Shown here: one piece after another, positions 56,579 through 64,000 of the stretch | Layout: every line of letters starts with the position of its first letter | Position numbering within the stretch: position 1 is the stretch's first letter | Source: Ectobius pallidus | Taxonomy: Eukaryota > Arthropoda > Insecta > Blattodea > Ectobiidae | NCBI GenBank assembly: GCA_964059195.1 | Contig: CAXKWD010000005.1 | Location: forward strand, 93,199,882 to 93,263,881 | Direction of reading: 5' to 3' | Length of the DNA stretch: 64,000 nucleotides | Translations under genes and position numbers: made by a program | Notes under the pieces: generated by a model | Told to the model about the DNA's origin: nothing | Seen by the model: only the letters and a program-made list of their open reading frames with translations | The model's database searches: none

Positions 56579-57854
56579 TCTATATTAATAAAAGGAAGTG
56601 TCTGTCCTCCGTCTGTCTGTCTGTCTGTCCGCGATGCCCAGCGAAATCTACTCAACGCAGAGATCTGAAATTTTATACATAGGCGGACTAAAGGGTCGGA
56701 ATGTGCACCTCGAAGCCGGAATTTTAATTTTCGCTTTCGTTCGTGAGTTATGAGTGAAAAACGGGCAGAAAACGTGTATTTTTTCTGCGATTTCGAAGCA
56801 TCAGTTTCAGTAATATATTTCAAATGTTAAATCAATTACAGTTGGCTTTGGCTATTTTTGTCATCATACCTCATAGCCTACCTTGGAAATAAAAGCATCG
56901 CGATCGCTTGATTTTGTAAGTCCATCGTGGACGATTCATTTGTTTAGAGTGTCAAGGCCTGCAGATATATGAAATTTTCAACCTACACGTAAGAAGGATA
57001 TCAACATAGGCTTAATTATGGTCAAACATTGTTCGATTTGAACGAAACTCACTATACAGGGGTTTTCTGAGCCAAGGAACTGGAACCTGTGGTCGCTTTT
57101 TCTACCAGGGGACGCTACCTAATCGTGGAATACACTCCACGTGATTTAGGTGTTATTAAATATAATGATTTAACTATTATGCACTTAAGTTTTGAAATAA
57201 TTATCGCGGGGGAAGCCGCGGGCACATGTTATCTTATAATAATAAAAGGACGTGTTTGTCTGTCTGTCCGCGATGCCCAGCGAAATCTACTGTACGCAGA
57301 GATCTGACATTTTAAACATAGATGGACTGAAAGGTGGGCGAATGTACCTCGAAGCCGGATTTTTAATTTTAGCTTTCGTTCGCGAGTTATGAGTGAAAAA
57401 CTGGCAGAAAACGTGATTTTAGCGCTGTCGAAGCATCAGATTTCAGTAATACATTTAAATGTCAAATCAATTGCATTTGGCTTTGGCTATTTTTGTCATA
57501 CCGTGGAAATAAAAGCATCTCAATCGCTTGAATGTTGTAAGCCCACGCTGGTTCATTTGTTTAGAATGTCAAGGCCCGTAGACATACGAAATCTTCAACC
57601 TACACGGAAGAGGGATAATCAATATAGACCTAAATATGATTAAACATTGTTCGATTTGGACGGAACTCACTATACAGGGATTTTCTGGGTCAAGGAACTC
57701 GAATCTGAGATCGCTTTTGCCAGGCGACGCTATCTAATCGTGGTAAGTAGTCCACGTGGTTTAGGTGTTAATAAATATAATGTTTTAACTATTATGCTCT
57801 TAATTTTTTATTTTTGAAATAATTATCGCGGGCGAAGCCGCGGGCACATGCTAG
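56579..57854 (+). mobile_element. Helitron family 1 head-to-tail dimer, copy 3 (complete)
   Basis: Unit A runs 56579-57231 and its terminator reads 'gcgggcacatgtta' with no CTAG. Unit B starts at 57232 (TCTTATAATAATAAAAGGAC) and ends hairpin + CTAG at 57851-57854, followed by T. Host A precedes 56579. This is the cleanest dimer, with no Rep/helicase. Confidence 0.85.
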
Positions 57855-57860
57855 TTTTAA

Positions 57861-58039
57861 TATATGAGCAATCTGTTGCATTTCAGTTTCTTTAGTCAAT
57901 TCGTACTTACGTTCCTCACAAAACTTTTGGAACTGAATCCATATGCATTTTCTATTTCTTTCGGTATTTTGTGGCCTAGCTTCCTGTATAATAATGTCAA
58001 TTTCGTCAACAGATGCATTACCAAACTTGAGGCTGCCAT
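57861..58039 (-). pseudogene. N-terminal fragment of a QRICH1/DUF3504 (Crypton-like) protein
   Basis: From an ATG at 58039 (MAAS, then one frame change) the minus strand reads KFGNASVDEIDIIIQEARPQ followed by NTERNRKCIWIQFQKFCEER and KYELTKETEM. The pattern resembles the SAM-like N-terminal domain of tyrosine-recombinase-related proteins (QRICH1, ZMYM2-type DUF3504, Crypton). The reading is cut at 57860 by the Helitron end. I recall this family only approximately, so the assignment is tentative. Confidence 0.4.
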
Positions 58040-58299
58040 TTCTGTTTTCAATTTAGCGCCGACAATGGATGACGTAATCTAGTATCACTGCATACCGATA
58101 CTGTTACAGTTCAGTAACGAACAGCGTGTTTTACCCGATAAAATGCTATCCTCGCGATTCCTACAAGAATATTGTAAGATAAACGGCCGTGATTGGTCTA
58201 TATCCGAGGATTTGCTAAACGTTATTGGTCAATATCAAACACGCGGCATATGAGTGGAATAGTCACAGTAAAACAATTGACTATGTTGTCAAGATAACT

Positions 58300-59178
58300 G
58301 ATTTGCTTTTTTTTTTATAAATTCTTTCGAATACGTATATTATCATAAAATAGGCAGTAAATTGAGCATTACTCCGAAACAGGTCAACCGATTTCATCCA
58401 ATATCAATAGACGTCTTCCCATGAACATTATAAATGTGTATACCAAGTTTCATAAAAATCCGGTAAAGCGTATTTGAGTTACAGCGTCTTTAAAATAGAC
58501 ACTAAATTGGGTTTTACTCCGGTACCGGTCTACCGATTTGGTCCAATATCAGTAGACGTCATCCCATGTACATTATAAATGGGTATACAAAGTTTCAGAA
58601 AAATCCAATAAAGCATATTTGAGTTATCGCGACTTCTCATATATTAACATAAAAGGCACTAAATTGGGCATTATTCCGGTACTGGCCAACCGATTTGGTT
58701 GAATATCAATAGATGTCTTCCCATGGACATTATAAATGCGTATACGAAGTTTCATAAATATCCGATAAAGCGTATTTGAGTTATTGCGCCTTTAAAATAG
58801 ACACTAAATTGGGTTTTACTCCGGTACCGGTCATCACATTAGGTTCAAATTCAATAGGGCACTTCTCATGGACGTCATAAATGCGTATACCAAGTTTCAT
58901 GGAAATCCGATACAGTGTATTTGAGTTTCTAATAGAAAGGCGCCATAATCTATTAAAATAGGCACTAAATTGGGCATTACTCCGGTACCGGTGAACCGAT
59001 TTGGTTCAATATCAATAGGGTTCTTCCTATAGACATTATAAATGTGTTTTCCAAGTTTCATGAAAATCCGAAAAAGCGTATTTGACGTATGGTGCGTATA
59101 GACACACGGACAGACAGACAGACGGACAGACATTTTTCGTCCCCACACACAATCTCATAAAGTACCATACTGGCACTT
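58300..59178 (-). mobile_element. Compound element, five-unit form, minus
   Basis: Five ~150-bp units alternating 'gcattactccg' and 'gttttactccg' types (58365-59080), then the 'cggacagacag' patch (59106-59130) and 'catactggcactt' terminus (59166-59178). 'aaaatcaggtaa' follows directly, suggesting another copy was here. Confidence 0.75.
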
Positions 59179-59512
59179 AATAAAATCAGGTAAAGTGATG
59201 TATAGGGGCGGATTTCTATGATATTTCATATTTTCCCCTTTGCATTCTTTCAGGTTTCCGACTAATTTAAACCCAATTCCAAGCTTCCTGGTGAAAATGG
59301 AACGATTTTATTGTGCATATAATTGCATATTTAGGAAATTTTCAACTATTGTAGCATATTTAATATGAATATGCGTATTTAGGTCATATTTGTGTGCATA
59401 TTGAAGAAATGTTGAAGTTTTATATCATATTTTGTAAATTTTGCATTATAATGATACTTTTTGCGAATTTACAGTTAGTTTAAATAATTAACTCTATATT
59501 TTAATAAAATGT
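59179..59512. other. AT-rich stretch with repeated 'gcatat'
   Basis: 'tgcatataattgcatattta' and 'aatatgcgtatttaggtcat' are reminiscent of the subterminal '(a/g)gtcata' repeats of the hATs at 34.8 and 42.5 kb. No TIR pair was identified. Confidence 0.35.
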
Positions 59513-59572
59513 AAAAGGTAAAGTGTTCCCTATTACAGGCCATGGGTTCCAGGAGGTAGAGGCTCCCGGGCC
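59513..59572 (-). repeat. SINE family A 3' fragment
   Basis: 'aaagtgttccctattacagg' and 'ggttccaggaggtagaggct' match the 3' end of family A. Confidence 0.7.
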
Positions 59573-59762
59573 TGGGCCTGTGATAGAATTAAAATTCCAC
59601 TGTGACCTACTACTAATGGTTTACTTTGAAGCCCAGGTCTTAAAGTACTTACAGGTTGTAAGTCGCCACTAGGTTCGTATCTCATATTGAGAACGCCTGG
59701 TGGTATACTGGGATTGTGAGTCAGTTGGAGAATTTAATGTTGTACCGGCACGTTGCCATGGT

Positions 59763-59835
59763 AGCTCAGTTGGTTAGAGCATCGGCACGGAGAGCCGAAG
59801 ATCCTGGTTCAAATCCCGGATATGGCATTAAATTT
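59763..59835 (+). other. tRNA-like sequence (SINE head or tRNA pseudogene)
   Basis: 73 nt fold as a cloverleaf: acceptor GCCATGG/ATATGGC (5 pairs, one G-T, one mismatch), D stem GCTC/GAGC, anticodon stem TCGGC/GCCGA with loop ACGGAGA, T stem CCTGG/CCCGG with loop TTCAAAT (one mismatch), discriminator A. Box A TAGCTCAGTTGGTTAGAG and box B GGTTCAAATCC are intact. C at position 33 and the mispaired stems argue against a working tRNA. The nominal anticodon GGA (Ser) is also inconsistent with a short variable loop. Confidence 0.6.
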
Positions 59836-59919
59836 TTCATTCTGACTTCACCTTTCCAGGATATATTAAAATTAATATACTAAATGAGACTTTCTCACTT
59901 CACATTTTGATGTAAAATA

Positions 59920-60786
59920 AAAATCAGGTAAACTGATGTAACAAAGTGCCAGTATGTTTTTGTTTAATCAGTTATGACTGCAGTTATGTTTTTTTAATTG
60001 ATTTCCATGTTAAGCTCCAGATTTATTCATTAAGCAGGGCTTACGGAAGAAGAAAGGTCTACCATCTTGGCCACCTGGGTTATTTTAACGGTCTAGTTGG
60101 ATAAGTGCATGTAAAACAATAGTGTTTTTTGTCATAGCTACCTGTATTTTAATTTCCAAGGCCTTATAAGATCACAGTAAAACAATAGGCTATGTTGTCA
60201 AGATAACTGATTTTCATTTTTTTTATAAATTCTTTCGAATACGTATATTGCCATAAAATAGGCACTAAATTGAGCATTATTCCGAAACAGATCAACCGAT
60301 TCTATCCATTATGAATAGACGTCTTCCCATGGACATTGTAAATGTGTATACCAAGTTTCATAAAAATCCGGTAAAGAGTATTTGAGTTACCGCGTCTTTA
60401 AAATATACACTAAATTGGGTTTTACTCCGGTACCGGTCAATAGATTAGGTTCAAATTCAATAGGGCACTTCTCATGGACGTCATAAATGCGTATACCAAG
60501 TTTCATGGAAATCCGTTACAGCGTATTTCTCATAGAAAGGCACCATAATCTATTAAAATAGGCACTAAATTTGGCATTACTCCGGTACCGGTGAACCGAT
60601 TTGGTTCAATATCAATAGGGTTCTTCCCATCGACATTATGAATGTTTATACCAAGTTTCATGAAAATCCGAAAAAGCGTACTTGAATTATGGTGCGTACA
60701 GACGCACGGACAGACGGACAGACAGACAGACGGACAGACATTTTTTCGTCCCCCACACAATCTCATAAAGTACCATACTGGCACTT
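59920..60786 (-). mobile_element. Compound element, three-unit form, minus
   Basis: From 'aaaatcaggtaaactgatg' and 'acaaagtgccagtatg' through the SINE body, a reduced tRNA-like head ('gtctaccatcttggccacct'), three minisatellite units (60260-60690) and the terminus 'catactggcactt' (60774-60786). It is the same arrangement as 29937-31115, inverted. Confidence 0.75.
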
Positions 60787-61068
60787 AATAAGAGGTCGTA
60801 TCGCGGGGACAGCTTAATCCAGCTGTCACAGTCTGAGTAAGTTATGCCATATCAGAAGTCTGTAAAAAATTCTATCCACTGATACGTTATTCATAGTTGT
60901 AGGCTTTGTATTTTTAGTTGAGAAATACGGATGTTTATCATAGGCCCTAAGCATGTAAAAGGAGACAAAATAGGATGGAACATTTTTAGTCTTATACACA
61001 CATTGTATTATGTCCCAGGTTTTGGGGAGGAAAGTATGAAAGTGGTATTAAATTTATTTTTTATTTCA
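60787..61068 (+). repeat. Helitron family 2 fragment
   Basis: Reverse-complement match to 47100-47398 ('gtcgtatcgcggggacagct', 'ttttggggaggaaagtatga'), including the same junction with the compound element. It ends about 190 bp before the SDR-B start codon. Confidence 0.7.
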
Positions 61069-61258
61069 GACCAGAAATTCCTTAAACTGGCCCTGGCCTT
61101 TGTTAATTTTTTCATATGATATGCATTTGTTGAAGGAAAATGCACATCAAGTTACTAAGCTGGAGTGAGTGATACCTGCTCTCAGCAATTATCTTTATCT
61201 ACGATTTCTGTCTATAAGAATGCATTTTTTTCGTGTGTTTTAGACAGGCAAGACCACA

Positions 61259-61390
61259 ATGCAGAGGTGGGCAGGACGTGTTGCGATGGTGACAGGCGCC
61301 AGTTCTGGCATAGGTGCCGCCATTACCAAAGAACTAGTCAAAAATGGATTGCGTGTTGTTGGAATGGCCAGGAGAGTGGAGAATATAGAG
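61259..61390 (+). CDS. SDR-B exon 1, paralogue of SDR-A
   Basis: The 44 codons starting [20 protein letters not shown] and ending RRVENIE stop at the donor GAG|GTAGGC (61390/61391), with exactly the length and phase of SDR-A exon 1. The TGxxxGxG cofactor loop is intact. Upstream, 'tttcgtgtgttttag' at about 61228-61242 could be an acceptor, so a 5'-UTR intron is possible. No exon 2 (ELSTLLK-like, NNAG) is found in the remaining 2.6 kb, so the rest of the gene lies to the right. It is likely a DHRS11/farnesol-dehydrogenase-like enzyme, with function inferred from the family only. Confidence 0.9.
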
Positions 61391-61397
61391 GTAGGCT

Positions 61398-61399
61398 TG

Positions 61400-61460
<61 letters not shown>
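61398..61460. repeat. (TTA)n microsatellite in SDR-B intron 1
   Basis: About 20 TTA units starting a few bases after the splice donor. Confidence 0.9.
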
Positions 61461-61679
61461 GCTGCTATTGTTGTGATGTTGATTATTACCTCTCTCTTTT
61501 GCTGTAACTAAAGTTATTAGACAATGCCTCAAATATATTTGTGTATAGTCGTCCCCAGCGCACCTGTCTTTGAAGTACACACTCAATAATAGTCGCATGT
61601 TAAAGTGTTGTCATCTCTTAGTCGGAAACGAGAATCAGAAACGCCAAAATTTTATATAATATTCTATCTATCTATTATG

Positions 61680-62192
61680 TCCACATAGGGGCAGAGGCGG
61701 GTTGGGAACGACCCTAAGCACGTAGGTCACATCTGCGGGCCCATTGTGCCAACCCCTTGGCATGTCCAAAGGCCCCCCGAAGCAGAGCCCCCACGGAACT
61801 CCCCAACGTCCAGCTAGAACCAGAATCCATACCACGTGCACCACACCCCCTGGGTCCCTCAGATATGGGCCACGCCTCCGGTCCCTCACGAAGCCCTCAG
61901 AGAGCCCCCAGGTGTGCAGCACACCATCAACAACCACATGACCACAAGCCACGGGGCAGGACGGGAGAGGCCCGCAAGTCGGGAAAAGAAACGGGGTGAT
62001 AACGAGGGGGAGTTTGAAGGTGAAATGGAGAGTGTCGGTAGAATGATAGGGGGAAACGGGAGGATTCCCGAGAAAACCCCCAAAATTCAGGGCTTCGTCC
62101 ACCACGAATGACACTCCCACCTGCCTCGGGATTTGAACCCGGGACCGCTTGCATGCCAGGCCCACGTGCTAAGCATGAGCCACCGTGACGCC
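61680..62192 (-). mobile_element. Long tRNA-derived SINE, family E
   Basis: The minus-strand head, GGTGGCTCATGCTTAGCACG, with box B GGTTCAAATCCC (about 62128-62139), is followed by a ~400-bp GC-rich body. It is GC-rich compared with everything around it. Overlapping open frames on both strands (to 165 codons) are shadows of this body. Confidence 0.7.
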
Positions 62193-62658
62193 TTATCTCT
62201 ATATATAAAAGCCAAAACCCACTCACTCACTCACTCACTGACTGATCACAGTTTCTCAAAAACCATAAAGCCTAGGAACGTGAAACTTGGTACACATATT
62301 GCTACTAGGCTCTAGATGCGCACTAAGAAAGGATTTCAAAATCTTTGGCCTCTAAGGGCCTATTAAGGCCAAAATAGGGTTGTAAAGGTATGAAATTCAC
62401 CAAAAGGAATTCATACTGCATGCATACAATCCCCATGACAACATTATTTTTTTAAACTACACAGGTGGCTTTGCATGACACTGGGATTTCATGTAGACCT
62501 AATGGATATAAAATTATGAGAAAGGCTATCAATAGAATTCCTATAAATGATTATCAACTATTTTTTTGACGTGAAGTAAATTTAGAAGGTCCTGGGTTCT
62601 ATTCTTAAGAGTTCAACTATTTTCTTATAGTTAGCCTAGGACTGCAATGCAAAAGATA

Positions 62659-62795
62659 GTAAGTAAAGTGTTCCCTATTACAAGCCATGGGGGCCCAGAG
62701 GGTTCCAAGAAGTTGAGGCTCCCGGAGTTTTAGACAATCGGCACGTGAAGGTGGTAAGGTTGTCAGCCTTACGCACCGGCCACCTTTACCCCGAG
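62659..62795 (-). repeat. SINE family A 3' fragment, nested
   Basis: 'agtaaagtgttccctattac', 'gaaggtggtaaggttgtcag' and 'ttacgcaccggcc', without the tRNA head. Confidence 0.8.
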
Positions 62796-62867
62796 GTAGT
62801 TCATACAATATCAATAGATATAATTTCCTGATTAATTTCTATTTACCATATTATCTATCTATCTTTT

Positions 62868-63293
62868 ACCTTAGTTTTTACCCAAACTTTTGGGGTCATT
62901 TAAGCGACCCATGTTGCCCGGGCCTTACAGGGCCGCGACCTGTCGGGAGAGGGATTTTCTATGGCTCACATACATACTTTCTTGACCAGACAAGGACATG
63001 GAGGGCCTCCCGGATGAGTGATCAGCCAAATGCCGGGGCCACCTCTGAGACAACACAAACATATAGGACGAGATACATCATTCACACACTCACTCTGAAC
63101 AAGGCGAGGATGGGATGAGGATGATAATGGCTGCCAGATGATATCCGGAGACCACTAGGGCCTAAAGTTCCCAGACATTTGTCTCACAGGTGAGGAAAAA
63201 TCCCGGGAAAAGCTCTACCTAGGTAACTTGTCCCGACCAGTATTCGAATCGGAGCCCGCTGCGTGAGACGAGCGAACGCATCCCCTACGCCCA
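62868..63293 (-). mobile_element. tRNA-derived SINE, family B, nested
   Basis: 'gccgcgacctgtcgggagag' and 'cttgtcccgaccagtattcg' show minus orientation. Box B is altered to 'CGAATACTGG', and the head ends at 'gcatcccctacgcc'. Confidence 0.8.
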
Positions 63294-63522
63294 ACTATTT
63301 ACTGTATGTTTGCCAAAATTGAAACAGAAAGATTAAATTTTTTAAGACATAATCAGAGTAAACTACGGGTGAAGGAGTAAGTTATGTGGAATATAAATAC
63401 GTCCACCGTGTTGGCTCGACGGCTGATGATTTATAGAAGTACATCGAATCGACTTTAAATTGTGTTCACTTAACCTATATATACATAAATCTAACAATGC
63501 GAAGCATTGATGGGTCAGCTAG

Positions 63523-64000
63523 TATTGTATTACTATTGTTATTAAATTGACTTGGCAGCAGAGTCTGCCACCTTCTTGTGTTTGAGAGTGGAAAGTACTG
63601 TTTACCCTCAATAAACAATAATATAATCCGATAGACCGTAACAGGAAATGCCAACGTTTTTTAATCGCCGAGTGGGGACGATGAAAATGAGAGCACTTTA
63701 ACTCGTATGAAGAAAGAATGTCGGTGATGCTAGAAGAACCAAGAAACTTGATGTCTGTAGGTACAACTGTTGTCAAAGAGCAGCGACCTTTATTTAAAAA
63801 TTATGTTACAAACTTACAAGAATTCGATGCGTGTTGATGGGTTGTATCGGCTCGATTAATAAAGATATGACTCAAGCATTGGAGATGACGATCTTGGTTT
63901 GCCTCGTTCATTGTTTAACAAATAGGTCTATCATTATATTAAGGTAGAATTGTTTAAATTGTAGGTAATAGACAAACTAAAGTAGATCCGTATAGGCTAA
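63523..64000. other. Unassigned, within SDR-B intron 1
   Basis: No second SDR-B exon and no repeat end recognised to the window edge. Confidence 0.4.

Larger units (their letters stand above)
62196..63522 (+). mobile_element. Helitron family 3 with two nested SINEs
   Basis: Starts TCTCTATATATAAAAGCC after A, with ACTCACTCACTCACTGACTG close behind. Ends with hairpin CAATGCGAAGCATTG and CTAG (63519-63522) before T. The SINEs at 62659-62795 and 62868-63293 sit inside. It lies in SDR-B intron 1. No Rep/helicase. Confidence 0.85.

Noticed and set aside
59763..59835. Functional tRNA gene
   Set aside because: The cloverleaf is good, but the acceptor and T stems have mismatches, position 33 is C where T is expected, and the nominal Ser anticodon does not fit a class I variable loop. 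It looks like a SINE head or tRNA pseudogene.
61668..62226. Several overlapping 80-165 codon genes on both strands
   Set aside because: All overlap one GC-rich SINE (family E); low stop-codon density from base composition explains them.
1..64000. LTR retrotransposon or integrated virus
   Set aside because: I looked for protease, RT, integrase and envelope motifs and for paired LTRs and saw none; the only RT-related sequences are two short LINE C-termini.

Overview
The window is a piece of an insect nuclear genome, most likely a blattodean (cockroach or termite) such as Periplaneta. The evidence is spliced SDR exons with GT-AG boundaries, AT-rich noncoding DNA full of the word AGGCCTA, and several tRNA-derived SINE families I associate with cockroach and termite genomes (one carries a MALGSTQPL-type spurious ORF). 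The species call is an inference. No bacterial-type gene, CRISPR array or operon is present.

Host genes occupy only the two edges. SDR-A lies on the minus strand: exons 1, 2 and 3 sit at 6602-6471, 5473-5305 and 1952-1826, and join in phase into the first ~100 residues of a DHRS11/farnesol-dehydrogenase-like short-chain dehydrogenase. SDR-B, on the plus strand at 61259-61390, contributes only exon 1 of a close paralogue, with the same length and the same phase-0 donor. The two genes are divergent and about 54.7 kb apart. Both run out of the window.

Nearly everything between them is layered mobile DNA. From left to right: Helitron and SINE remains in the SDR-A introns, including a paralogous intron duplication (2.65-3.2 and 5.48-6.2 kb); a 4 kb long-TIR element (6.77-10.81 kb); a 0.7 kb foldback element broken by an insert (11.44-12.58); a ZMYM1-like hAT with a perfect 8-bp target duplication (12.61-15.31); a second long-TIR element (18.32-21.00); a mariner deletion derivative (22.05-22.94); compound tRNA-SINE/minisatellite elements (28.1-31.1, 46.3-48.1, 58.3-60.8); an intact 499-aa hAT (34.82-37.20) with related non-autonomous copies at 40.9 and 42.5 kb; a Helitron cluster (50.2-57.9) built from head-to-tail dimers, one of which holds a nested hAT; and Helitron families 2 and 3 near 46.8-49.4 and 62.2-63.5 kb.

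The most interesting signal is the pair of long-TIR elements at 6.77-10.81 and 18.32-21.00 kb. Their arms are unrelated over most of their length, yet both start TA-GTC(C/A)AGT, both are flanked by TA, and both enclose decayed copies of the same multidomain protein. That protein has a VDP..LFQR block, a HKV.WQ..VFDGY block, a PIN/FEN1-like acidic pattern (ADVLIV then GEDxDLxVxL), a FLHAFSGCDTT block and, in the first element, a C-terminal Cys-rich finger. I recognise the protein as an uncharacterised animal family. I do not know of an established transposon superfamily that uses it as its transposase.
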